From Heliocidaris tuberculata (lineage: Eukaryota; Echinodermata; Echinoidea; Camarodonta; Echinometridae), in the NCBI GenBank assembly GCA_025618425.1, contig CM046835.1, forward strand, positions 12,734,238 to 12,798,237: a stretch of DNA of 64,000 bases. Direction: 5' to 3'. Below, piece by piece: positions 48,232 through 61,100 of this stretch. Position 1 is the stretch's first letter, and every line of letters starts with the position of its first letter. Position numbers and translations under genes: made by a program. The notes beneath the pieces are model-generated. The model saw nothing but the letters and a program-made list of their open reading frames with translations, was not told the DNA's origin and did not search any database.

Positions 48232-49541
48232 GGCCAAGATTAACCTCTGGAAACCCAGGCTAATCCCTGTACAAAGATGAGGATATTAAAGGCAAGACAC
48301 ATTTGCTGAAAGATTGCCAGCAAGCTTGAAAGATCTGGTAATTATTTTGTTTCATTCAACTCTAAAATGAAGTTAAAGGTTCGTTTGGAGATGGAAACTG
48401 ATAAGTAGTTTTTATACAGATACTTTACAACATCTCCCATCAATTATGTTATTATAAATAAGACATAAAGCAAGTCAGAATTCATCTAGTCAAATAATTT
48501 ATTTACTGCTTTTATTTTTAAAATCATTATTATATTCTCAGCATTGCTATTTTGTCTTGTAAAGTAAATTATTATTATTTTTTAGTATTTTCATTTTGCT
48601 TTGTTATTTCTTATCCTGGCAAAAATACAATAATGATCTAATTCCTTTCTTACTAAACTTACAGGAGAAAGTGCTGGATGTAGTTTGGTCAACATACAGG
48701 CTTGTTTCATGCTGTACAAGAACATGAGGAAGAACGAGGGAAGAGAGGTAGAGCTGGTGCCATCATCATTTCAGGTTATCACACACCTGTTTCCCATCCT
48801 CAAGGAAAAACACTTACTAACGTACTAGTATTGTTGATTTCACATCCTAACCTAAGAGAGTAAGTACAATTTTGTTTATAGTACAATACATGTAACAATC
48901 CCATTGTTTTCCCAGTGCATCAATTCATGGAAAATTGGGGATGGGTGTTCATTCAAAGTCATGTCAATTAGTTGTGCTGCTTTGTTTTAACAGGGAAATA
49001 ATTTATACCCTGATCTGCTATTTACTAACATAAGCTTTGTCATGGTCCTACACAACGATAGCATTTAATACATAAACACTGATCACGCATGCTTGTGTTA
49101 TAGTCTCTTGCTATATGTTAGATGCTATTTTCTCATCTTATTAAATTTCTGTTCATTCAAGAAAATGTTTAGTAATTTTGATGTATGTGTTTTGTGAATC
49201 GTATCTCAAAAATGTTATACAACTATACAAGTCACTTTGTAGCTATGATGTAATGCTTGTTAGGAAAGCTATATCATTGTTTAATTCTTTTATTATTTTG
49301 TAGAGCATGTACACACCTACAAGAGATTGTACCTGGTAGCTGATGCAAAAGGATGCTCTCAAGAACAAGAGCGAGTCGAAGGGAATGAACTTGATGCCAT
49401 TCATCGTTCTCAGATAGCAGTGTCTCTCCCCAGTCCATCGGCTGCTAATATCAATACTACCTGTGTCACCACACCCTTCCTTGTAGTTCCTAGTACCCCA
49501 GTACCCCTTGCTCCTCCCCCCCCCTCCTCAATCCTCAAATG
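48232..49541 (+). pseudogene. Possible exon remnants in the 6 kb element
   Basis: Acceptor-like TTTTTTGCAG at 48222-48231, CTTACAG before 48665 and TTTTGTAG before 49304 precede short open stretches. One reads ESAGCSLVNIQACFMLYKNM (from about 48665). The last reads EHVHTYKRLYLVADAKGCSQ, then a Ser/Thr/Pro-rich tail to a stop near 49541. No family is recognised. In a Harbinger element an accessory DNA-binding protein would be expected, but no such motif can be shown. Frames do not join cleanly, so this is weakly supported. Confidence 0.25.
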
Positions 49542-49559
49542 ATCTCACAATGGAGTGTG

Positions 49560-51400
49560 CAAGGACACACCAAAGGCATAACATAGTCCATTCATTTTAT
49601 TATTTTGAATAACAGTCTTACCCCCATGAAGAATTTAATTTCACAGCCCCTACAACTATCTTACTTCTCTTCTTTAATTTAGTTTTACTATGTTATGCAC
49701 TACCACTGGTTAGATTGTTATTTAGTCTGCAATTATAAGTAAATTCTTCAATGGGGCTTTTCAAAGTTTTGTCAAATCTCTATTTCATAATTTAACTGTG
49801 GTTAATGTCGTTGAATATCAATTTATGTTCCCCTCCCCTTACATAATCATTCGGCTATTGCAGTTAGATGTATCTTACTAGCAGCATGTTCCTTGTATTC
49901 TGGAAGGGAGAGGGGGGGGGGGGGGGGGGTGTCCGAGCTAATTGTATTTGCTTACTTCATCATACATTCTTGGGGATGAATTCCATTTCCACGCTAATGG
50001 AGCTTAAACTTACCTGAATACAATACTATAACTGATAAAATATTTACATGATTTCTCAATGTACTGTTTTAAGGAAAATCCATACTGGTCTATTATTTTG
50101 TTAAAAGTGCTTGTTGTAGAAATCTGTCTCATTTAAAGTTTTGATTCACAGTATTAAATAACTGTTTTAGTCTTTTAAATATTTGTATTGTTTAATGTTA
50201 ATCTTTCCAATTATATTCAGTTTTTTTTTTCAGCTCTCAAACAGAATACAATGGGCACTGAACTTGTTACAAATTTTGAAAGAGAGAGGGCGAAGGGAAT
50301 AGAGATAGAGAGAGAGAGAGAGAGGGGGGGGGGGGAATAGAGAGAAGAGAGAGAGGGAGAAGAAATAGGGAAAGACATTTAAAAGTATGTATTTTTTTTC
50401 AATGCAACTTCGAAAACGTATTCTCTTGAGTCATTTAAAGATTTTCCGTAATATGGGGCAAAGTATTGCTTTTGCTTTGTTGAAAAATATCTGATATTTT
50501 TTTTTTATCAACCATGAGTATGTTTTGAGATAACTTATACATAGATACATAGAATATCCAACAATACCGACAACTTTCCCCCTGTATTTACAATTAGAAA
50601 GAAAGGAGAAAATTGGAGGGTATGCGGTTGTGACTGCGATTTTATTTGAGGTCTATTGGTATAGAAGTGAGTATACTTGATAGAATGTGAAGTAATAAAA
50701 CCAATTAGAAAGGAGAGGGTGTATGAGGAGTCCTATCATATCGCAAACTCCCACTTAGCATTTATTTCCGCCCCCCCCCCCCCCAGCCCCGGTAGCTGCA
50801 CCAAATCCAAATCGCAGAGAGAATAATTTTTTTTTTTTTTTAAAGTTTGGGGAGAATGTGCATATTATGTCACAGAGGTCAGGTTAATTGTCACAGAGAT
50901 CAGGTTATGACCATGTGTCATAGACAATCTACTCGTCATAAATGGAAAACAAAAATTTCCGTTAGACTTGGTCCAGCAAGAAATTCAAGTAGATCTACTC
51001 TCCTCATGTCTGGTACCCGTATTCCAGGTAATTATAAGCCTGCACCACTATTTTCAATTAAGGAAATACATTTTTCAGATCATTTTGTCTCTAAAACATG
51101 GTCAGTCGTGAGTGTATAAGACAAAACTACTTGAATTATTCCGAATAGACGACAAAGATCTTTTTTTTTTAATGTATTTAAAATACACGATATGAAGAAA
51201 ACAAAAAAAAAATCCAGCTGTGATTATTCCGAATAGAAAACGGCAAATTATCACTTTTGTAATTTCTCAACATGTGTCACTTGACCAATTTAACAACTTT
51301 TAGAAATCCAAATAAAGAATAAATGATTTCAAAATTTAAAAATATAAAAGTCTTATAGAATCTTATAGAATTATTTTGATGACTACAATGATGAACTTCA
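49560..51400. other. Right interior of 6 kb element, simple repeats only
   Basis: A G run (49908-49929), (GA)n (50281-50360), a C run (50772-50784) and T runs; no gene supported. 51440-51570 is the right terminal region with CGTGTGTCGTG motifs. Confidence 0.55.
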
Positions 51401-52077
51401 AATGAATACTATCACGACATTCTCATCATCAAAAGCGACATCACCCTCTCTCCAGCACGACTTTTTAGCGAATGTCGTGTGCGGTGTGCACTGTTTTTTC
51501 GCCGTTTGTCGTGTAGTATGTCGTTTTGTCGTGTCGTGTGTCGTGTGTCGTATTCGGTGTGAATCCGCCTTTACTCTTCATCCTAAGAAATTCGTTGTTG
51601 TATATTACAAATGCAAATTCTTTTGCTGGAGTTAAGCTTGTTTGGATATTTTACAAAGCATGAACAATGCTTACTTTTGAAACACCTGCACTTCTTACTC
51701 TTTCTAATGATACCAAACATTATAAATTTACTCAATTTCATGGTGAAAATTATTTTAAAAATGAAAATAAGTGCCAGTGAAGTACTTTAAGTTTCTTTTT
51801 TAAAATACTAATTTGCTTATTGTTAAATGTAAGAAAAGAAAATGGATCCTGTCAAAAAAGTGCAACTTTCCTCAAAATTCATATGGTAGAATATTTTACT
51901 TATTAGATATTTATAATACTTTATTCATCCTCTAAACATTGACAGAATTTAATCTCTAAATACATTATTTCTTGGAGAAGCAATGTGTGATTTAAAATAT
52001 CTTGTCTGTTTGTGACAACGACACAGAAAGAGTTAAAGAATCGCATTTCGGTGGGAATACTTTTTTCTTCAAAACAG

Positions 52078-52136
52078 ATAAAATTGACCAATTCGCGATC
52101 AACGACGAAGTTGATATTCTACGGAAAACTGAAGAA
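52078..52136 (+). CDS. Exon 1 (visible): KIDQFAINDEVDILRKTEE
   Basis: A pyrimidine-rich acceptor (TTTTTTCTTCAAAACAG) precedes a 59 base exon ending GAAGAA before GTAAAT. It enters in phase 1 and leaves in phase 0, matching the next exon. An alternative acceptor at 52026 would add ERVKESHFGGNTFFFKT in the same frame. No domain is recognised. Confidence 0.4.
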
Positions 52137-55100
52137 GTAAATATAATTTAATTTTCATTATTTTTTTTAACGTAGTGTGCGTGTGCTTGTGTGTAATTGA
52201 GTTTTCACAGACGTTTATCAATCAGATATGATTATTTACGTCCGTTTTTAAAAATTAGGAAAGCTTTATGATTGTGGGTGTCATATTAGGGGCCATACTA
52301 ATTTGTCTATATAGTTCCCTTTTGTATAACGTACATTACCACTTATATATACGATTGATTGAGATGACAACATTTCAAATAGATTACTAGTAGCTTAGCA
52401 AAAAGCATTTCAGTTTTTAAGGGGGTGGGGCAAAGCGAAATATTTATTCATTTTATTTTTTTGGTGATAACTTATGAATGTTTTGATTGCAGGTGTCTCT
52501 TTTTTGTCGCAAGATTAATGTCAGGTCTCATGGTCGATTTTTTAAAATCTCGAAACCCGTCGTGTTCGATGCTATGGCGACAGACAAACGAACAAATATC
52601 CGAGCAGTGGCTGAGACAAGTGTAAGAGAAGACGATGCCATACGTTGGGCGAAGGAAGGACTCATTGAGAAGCTATACTCCGATGGGCTGATCGACGGTA
52701 AGTGTGTTTTTTACAATTCGTCGCTTGAGATGTATACAAATAATGTGATAACATTTCAGATAGTCTTGCTTTGTGCGCATGTTTATAAAGACATGGCCCT
52801 CCTGGCGCTTCTGTTATATTGTTAATTTTAAGAAGTTAAAGTATTGTCTGCTATTGTATTACAATTAGATTACGGTGAAAATAGCTCCGAGGTAAAGACA
52901 TTATTATGAATCTGTATATATATTGGTTTTCCCATCAAAGATAATCTGAAAATCCTTTGTTGTTATTGAACTTTTATCATTTTTATTATTCATTTATTTA
53001 CCTGTGACAGTTTCGTTGTCTGTAGTTTAGACACCTTCCCTTCCTTAAACGTTGCTGGCAGACTGAATATAGCTGCTAGATTTCCGATCGCATGAAGATG
53101 CCGTTTTGGCAATCCCCAAGTCATAAACTGTTGTTTCTCTTTGTATTTTCCCTATCCAGAATGTACTTTGACGACCTTCAACAAACATGTTGCATCTGGC
53201 GACTGCAAACCCAATACCAAAATCAATTGCAGTACATCATGCAACTTTCACTGTGACACACCTGGACTAAACCTCATTGGAATTTCAACGATAACATGTC
53301 AGACAGGTGGGACTCTATTAGATCGTATTCCACATTTCCACATCATATTGATCTACATTAATAGAAGAGGAGAAAAAATATGTAAATTTTTTGGCTAAAC
53401 TACTGCTTTGATATTCACGTAGACTCTCATCCACACAATTGGTAACATGTCGTCGCTAAGCTTAGGGGCGGCTAGCAAACCCCCTCCCCCCCCCCCTCCT
53501 TGCCGTAGACAGTGTTAATTTTGGAACATCCAACCTTTTTTCCCCCGCAATTCGACAAACCTACAGCTGTTAAATGCTATGGTCACAACTGATCGTGCGA
53601 GTCCGCAGCTGCGATCGGCTGTGGGCCAACTCCTGCGATTCGTACGTCCTTCGTTTGTCATGGTCACGGTCGTGCACCTCTCTGCATCTCCTTTTGGCCC
53701 GGCGGGGGGTGTAGAGCCCACAAATGTAAAAAATTCTACATCAAATGTAAAAATAACCACAAATGTAAAAATATTGCACCCGCAAATGTCAAAATAACCA
53801 CTAATGTCATAACATGTCAACCACAAGTGTATCATGTAAAAAAATTCGCCCACAAATGTAAAATTCTGTTCAACCACAAATGCAAAAATATTTCCCCTAC
53901 AAATGTAAAAATATTCATATTTACCTCAAATGTCATAACATGTCAACCGCAAATGTAAAAAAAACTCATTGCTTACATAATGCACCTATGCACCTATCTA
54001 AGTTATCATGAGATGTATGTGTGTGTGCGTGTGTATGCGTATGTGTGAGGTTTCCTGATCAATAAAATCCTTAAAATATCGAAAGACCTTTTACCACAAA
54101 TGTAAAAACATGTCAACTGCAAATGTAAAAATTCATTTAACTAGTGGTTTACCAGTGTTTTCCCTTTTTATGATCAGTTTACTGTTTACAGGGGCGGGGG
54201 TGGGGGCAGGGCCGAGGAGCTGATCATAAACTTCAATGGCAGGAAAAATTCACGTACAAAATGTAGTCGCAATAGAACAGCACTTTATTTTATCAGTCTC
54301 AAGAGGGCGCTTCATATACATTAGATTTGAAGGTAATATTTACTTTTAATTTAAGCGATTTTTAATGATGAACTATTTAATGGTTGAAGAAAAATAAAAT
54401 GCCTGAAACCTGCATGATATCGTTTCAATCTAGTGATAATCCAGTATACTATATATAGAATGACGAGACAGAATAAGAATGACATTAGACTCTTTTGTAC
54501 AGTGGTGTAATTGTAACTGTCTAAAACTCAATGAAAGGAAAACAAAGGAAATTGTATTTGATTATAGGACAAGGCAAAATGCTGCTATAAGACCAGTTAT
54601 CATTCAAAACTCAGTCATTGAAATTGTTCCAAAATATAAATACCTGGGCGTAGTAGTTGATGAGAAGCTAAACTGGGAAGAACATGTATTAGCAAAAGGT
54701 CACGGAAGGCTTCACTTTCTGAGGAAACTCAAATCCTTCCGAGCTTATTCTCAAACTCCTCTACACCGTCGTTGTCGAGAGTACCATCCTTTATGGTTGT
54801 CTCTCTTGGTATTGTAGTTTAAGGAAAAGTAACCAAAAGAAAATTCAAAGGTTGCTGAACCAAGCAGGTAAAATAGCTGGGGAAAATTCAGTCTAGATGA
54901 TATCTGTTCCGTCCGTATTCTTAAGAAAGTAGAGAATATCATGAATGATCCCCAACACCCCCTTCATCCATGTTTCTGCTGGTTGAGATCGACTCCAGTC
55001 TGCAAAATGCAGGACAAATCGCTATCTGAACTATTTTATTCCATTTGCCATAATAGCCTTTAACAATACCCGTTAAATTATATCAATAAAGTTCACCTGT

Positions 55101-58100
55101 ATTGATGATACACATAATTATGTTTGAGAGTTGGGCTTCCGATCTGAATGCAATTTCGGAATTAAAAATAGTATTGGGATCTGCGGTTCAACGCTCAACA
55201 CCCGTCAATGATGTTCTTATCACTGTCCTCATGCATCGTGCTACCTATAGCTTTTATGTTTTCCTTTCCTCTCTCTATTTTTACATTTCATCTATTAATC
55301 TATCAATCTATCTTCTATATTTAAGCTTATCTCTTTTTGGCATGTATGCAAGTTGACTTGATATATTCGTCATCATGTAAAGAGTAAACAAATTGAATGT
55401 AAACGTGTCCAACATGGAAACTTAACTTTTATAACTTTTGTCAGTATGCACAAGAAGGTACCACTGGTCAGTTGTATCTCCTTGGTATGCATGAATGAAT
55501 GACTGATAACCTGTCCATACTTTGTGCAATACCCATCTCTTTTATTCGGTGTTTTACAGTGCAATACTCATTGCTACCAAATTCCTTTAGTTAAGTATAT
55601 TGATGCAAGTTGGAATAATGAACCTCATTGACTACCGGGTAAAATGATATGATTTCCCATCGTAGGGTGTATACCGTAGCATAGTATAAAGTTATGAAAA
55701 GAGTAACTATATTGAATGTAAATTCGCCTATTAAACTTGCAAAGTTACACCTTTATCATTATGTATGAAAGATAGCCAGTATATACTATGTGCAATTTCT
55801 CTGAATATTTTTTTTTTCCGATGCATATTTTAGGTGTGAAATTTTCATCTCTTCCTATAATTTGCCCTCTTCTCTTCTTCTCTTTTCTTCTTCTCCTTTT
55901 CTTCCTTCTCCCTTCCCTCTTAGTCTGGCTGTCTCATCTCCTTTTTAGGCTGACGTTGTATATTTGTAATGTAAAGCTAATTGGTGATTTCCTGTGTAGA
56001 TTTATATGTTTTTTAATCAACTAGATAGCATTCACTTTATCAATGTCAGTCTATATGAGCATTATTTTCTTCCATAACAGTAAATGCGGTCTATGTCTTA
56101 AGCTAGTATGAGGGTCATGTGCATATATGTACAAACATGCATGATATCATTGTTATTGTTCTTGTGCAATGACATTTGTGATGCTTTTGTATTTTTTTTT
56201 TTTTTTAACGTTCCTGCTTCCCGTCCTAAGCACCTCGCGAGTTCTCTTTCCCTCTTTTCTATTCACTCTACTATGTCTACCTCTTCCTGCAGCTTCTTTC
56301 TTTCTCTCTCTCTCTCTCTTCTCTCTTCTCTACTCTCTACTCTCTGTCTCCTTCTCTTCCACCTCTCTCTCTCTCTCTCTCTCTCTCTGCTCCGGCTGTC
56401 TGGGATGTCGTGGAAGGGGGGGGGGGGGTGGCAGGGACGGGGAGCAGGGGACTGCAGGGGTATTTTAAGGGGACTCTGCTAATGCTAATGATATGCATTG
56501 ATATGGTAGTGTTGAAAATTACGGACTTTTTACTATGTAGAGTAAATACGCCTACTGTGCCGATGTCATTTAATGTTTTGTATAAATTTCCACTGATTTT
56601 GTATGCATTATTTATGATGTATAATTTCATGTTTCATGTTCTTTCATGTTTTTGTATACGATCATACTATGTAAAATCCCTTGTGAAATCTCCTTGATAT
56701 TATTGATGGACGAATAAAATTATTGAATTGTTTTGATTCAAGATAAGGTGCAGCAGTCAAAGCCGTTAGTAACTGAAGATAGGGCACTTTATTTTTAAAT
56801 GAGGCCCCACCCACCCCCCACCAGGATTTTCAATGTTCCAATTTTTGGGCAACAATCGCCTCATATGCAAGCAACAATATGCCCGAATGTCCTTACATTA
56901 CATTACATCGAGGTTCCCGGATACGTAATCTTGATGACAAAATTACATAAAGTGCCACATTTTTAACATTTTCACTCGCTCCCAAAGATTATAAAACTGC
57001 AAAGTTGATATTCGGGCAAAAGGCGTCAGGCCCCCGAAAATATGCCCGTACGCCCATGATGATAATCAATAATTGTGTGTATAAGAAAGGCATTTTATTT
57101 AATATCTAAAACATATTGAATAGACATTAATTTCGTTCTGACTCTTGTACGTATTATAAACCGAAGATGGCTTGGATTTTCAGAATAACGGACAAATTTC
57201 TAGTTACAAGAAAATTATGTACGTGCCAATGGTAATGACGCACCCTATACCTCCACACAATCATTATGGTGTGTCATTCGTCAAAATGAAATTGAACTTA
57301 AGGCACACATCTGTCAGTGTTGTGACTGATAAAACCACTGAAACTTGACCCACACCACAGTCACAAAAAAGTGACGAACAATGGGCAACTTTGAGGAACA
57401 TTTGTGCGTCGCTGTCACATGACCTAGCTCCGAGAAGGAATCCATTACAAATTTTATCTCTAAAATATACAAAATTGCTGTCACGTACCATGAGTACATT
57501 GAGGAGTTATACATTACCAGTATCCTACTCTGAAAAAAAAAATTATTGCATTGTAATGAAAATTACTAGGGACAAGGTAATTTTTTTTTCTTCTTCAAAA
57601 GTCTCGAGCTCCTGCCGCCGGAACATAAATTGTTATTCAAAATTTCCTAATAAAGAGGGTGCAAAAATGGCGCATTGTATGAGTCACAATTTTTATTGTG
57701 GTGCATCGTATGGCGCATTGTATGGGTCACAGTTTTTATTGTAATGGCCCTACCATGACGCACCTACGTATAGGTTGCGGCATTTCAATGGACAGTGCAT
57801 TATTCATTTTGTTCTGGGTCATTTATAAAAAAAAAAAGTGTTTAAAAATAAATTTTGTTTCTTTGTTCTGCTGAATTTATGTTTATATATCCACACCCCT
57901 CATGTAGTGTATCGGATTTCAGAGATTTTATTTCATTTTAGTTTTTATTCTATTTCATTATTTTTCCTTAAATTATTTTATACGTGCACCGTATGGTGTA
58001 GTTATGTGTTTTGATCATCACGAGATTGAAACGATAACATGCAGGTTTCTGGCATTGAATTTTACTGCAACCATTAAATATTTCATCAAAAATCGAGTAT

Positions 58101-61100
58101 ATAAAGAGTAGAAATTAAGTGCAAATTTTAATTTATAATTATGAAGAGCCCTCTTGAGACTGATAAAATAAATTTCTGGGGTGGTGTTCTGAGATTTATT
58201 TTATCTTGATTTTAGTGAAATAATTTTAATTGTCATAACAAAATGTACGCTTATGGCGCATCATTGGTTAATGCCTGCGCAAAAGTGACTGCGTACGCGG
58301 CATTCGTCTGGGCAAACACCAATGAAATGTTGCAATTTGAAATTTGTAATGACAATTAAAAACTTTTCACTAAAATCAAGATAAAATAAATCTCAGAATA
58401 CCACCCCTGTTCTATTGCGACAACATGTTGTATGTGAATTTTTCTTGCCATTGAATTTTATGATCAGCTCCTTGACCCTGCCCCCTCCCACCCCTGTAAA
58501 CGGTAAACTGATCATAAAAAGGGAAAATACTGGTTAACCACTAGTTTTATGAATGTGTATATTTGCAGTTGACATGTTTTTACATTTGTGGTAAAGGGTC
58601 TTTCGATATTTTGAGGATTTTAAAGGTCAGGAAACCTCACACACACACATACATATCATAACAAAGCGACCCATTTCGGCGGCACATCCATATGGAAGTA
58701 CCCCCTCCCCCGGCCTTTGGGCGTCTTGCACCGCCTCATAAATATACCCCCTCCTACACGCAAGAACTCTTGAGGCGAATGTACAGCCCCTGTAAAAGTA
58801 TTGTGCGACCGACGCGCGATGTGTCACGGCTTCGTATGGAGCCATGCACTTCGGAAGACCTCTCCAGGAAGCCAGTGCAGGAACTAATATGGCTGCGCTT
58901 GTAACGTGCGTTCATTAGAACACGTAGCCACACGCATAGATTGTTGAACATGTCAAACAGCCTTCTTGCGTGTTTTGCGTACTCCTATGTGCTTGGAAAA
59001 AAACGTGCAGACCCGTGCTTCCGGAGCAAGGATTTTCTGCGAAATCCGTCGTAGACTACACGAAAACCACACCTACGTTCAGCTGTGAACAACGCTAACG
59101 ACAGTATTAGTCTGGGAGTCTGTCCCGAAATTTTACCCGACCCTTTACAGTTATCTAGACCATCTAAGTCATTGACAAAAAGGTTGTCAGTCTGACCGCA
59201 GTCGGGTCAATTTCACCCCATTTCCCCCATGCACCAAACTTTGTCAGTAGGATGTAGTATGACCGGACATTACAAAACACAACAAAAAACTGACAAAAAC
59301 AACGGGACAACAACAACAACAACAACCCCCCCCCAAAAAAAAAAACAACAACAACAACAACAACAACAACAAAACGCCATTAAAACAAAAATCATATGAA
59401 CCGGGGGGGGGGGGGGCTTCATATTTCTGCATGTTTGAACACACACGTCACAAAGTATCGTCTTTAAAAAAAAAAAAGCTAGTGGGATGGGACTTACATT
59501 ATTATATCTTTCATATCTCTAGTCCAAAAGTGTTCAATCCCAGCACTGCCACCTCATCTCACTAGCAAAAGGGTGCAATGCAGTCAAGAGCTGGATATTG
59601 ATTATGAAACATCTTGCGAGTTCTCTTGTGAACAGAACTACTCTCTGAATGGTTCTTCGATTATCATTTGCTTAGCTGATGGCACTTTGTCCGGACCTAT
59701 CCCAACCTGCTCAGGTAATATGCCTTATTGATTTATCAGTTTCCATCTCAAGATTTACATACAAACAATACATCTTAACAATCTATTAGTAACGTAAAAT
59801 GAAAATGATTTTTGTAATTGATGCAAAATATAGCTTGCAACATAACTTTAAAAATTATTATTAATAATACTGATAACAATAATAGCTGTTTCTTATATAG
59901 CGCCTTACCAGTTACAATGTAACCTACCGAAGCGCTTACAGCATTTTACCCCAGTCACTGGATTCAGTTACGATTCTGCATATTACAGTAAGTGTGCACA
60001 TTCTCCACTCCTCTGGGGGTAGTTAGGTACACAGACGGCTCCTCATGGGAAATGGTGTTCACTTTTTTTTCAACATGGATACCTAAGTAAAATTGAATGC
60101 TGAAAGCGATGCCATCGACTGATTTTTGATAAAAAGTGCCCAAAGTGCCCAAATTTTATGTTTTAGTGGCCCGCCATTGTTTTTATGCATTTCAGAGCCA
60201 ACCTTGGAGCTAGAAACGTTCGTTTGGTGTTGAAAACCAACAATAAAAGTAAAATGAAATTGGTAATGGTTAAGTCCCACCAAAGACCACAGGGGCCCGG
60301 ACTTTGTTCTAAAAGGGCCCAAAGGACCAATACTCACTAGAGTCGAAAAGAGTGCTTTAAATACCTTTCTCAAGTTAATAGAAGCTCAGTAAATGGCTAC
60401 TTTGATACCAAAATGCAACGATACATTGTTGATATGATACCATGTTGGCCAAATATCTGTCAGGTGCCCAAATCTTTATTTTAGAGGGCCAAATGTAACA
60501 CAAGTGATTATAGAGCATTAAACCATTGTGGCATGACATATTTTCTTTCTAAAAATATTTGAAAATGTGTTCTACAAATAGTAGTTATCAAATCAATCAA
60601 GATTACATCATTTTTGGGGCACCTGAAAGGACATGGGATCCCTGAATCTATTAATTGCGGCCCAATTGAAAATGCATTAAAAATCATATATATCACTGAC
60701 TTCCATATGGAAACTTATATGCTACGTGATATGCCGATGTTATTGGTGATAGTCCTGTATGATAAATATACACGGCGGGCACCTACAGCTTCCATTAAAA
60801 AGGTTTTTGGCCCATTTACGTAAATAAGGGCCCATCAAAGGGACCACAGCCTTGCTCAAATAATGCAGTGAGTTTTAACAGTATTGTTCTTTTTAAGTGA
60901 TCTCAGTACAAAGAGGTATGTACAAAGCACTATAGTTCGAAATTTCAGCATTCAACGACAAACTTTGAGTGGCAAAATCAAAGTTCTAAAACACCTTTCT
61001 GAGGAATATGACAGGATTTGTAAATCTGTCCCATACGTAGCTTTTTGTGTACTCCCACTCCCATAAAGACAACAAAAGGCAAATAATTATGCTCAGTGGA

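Larger units (their letters stand above)
45518..51570. mobile_element. Harbinger-like DNA element, 6.05 kb, TTA target duplication
   Basis: AGGCGGATTCACACCGAA.AC at 45518 is inverted at 51546-51570. The repeat continues through ACGACACACGACAC and ACGACAAAACGACAT to about 53 bases. TTA lies outside both ends (45515-45517, 51571-51573). The left subterminal region contains a hairpin (CGTCGTGCACGACG) and TTTTGGCCACCAACCAATTA followed by GTGACGTCA, the same layout as in the 16.7 kb element. No transposase is recognised. Possible small exons at 48232-49541 are listed separately. Confidence 0.78.

Noticed and set aside
49327..49542. Confident Harbinger accessory (Myb/SANT) gene
   Set aside because: Tempting from its place inside a Harbinger-like element, but no Trp-spaced Myb motif is visible and the exons do not join cleanly; listed only as weak remnants.
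56108..56630. Leu/Ser-rich proteins and their Arg/Glu-rich complements
   Set aside because: They come from a (TCTC)n pyrimidine tract.
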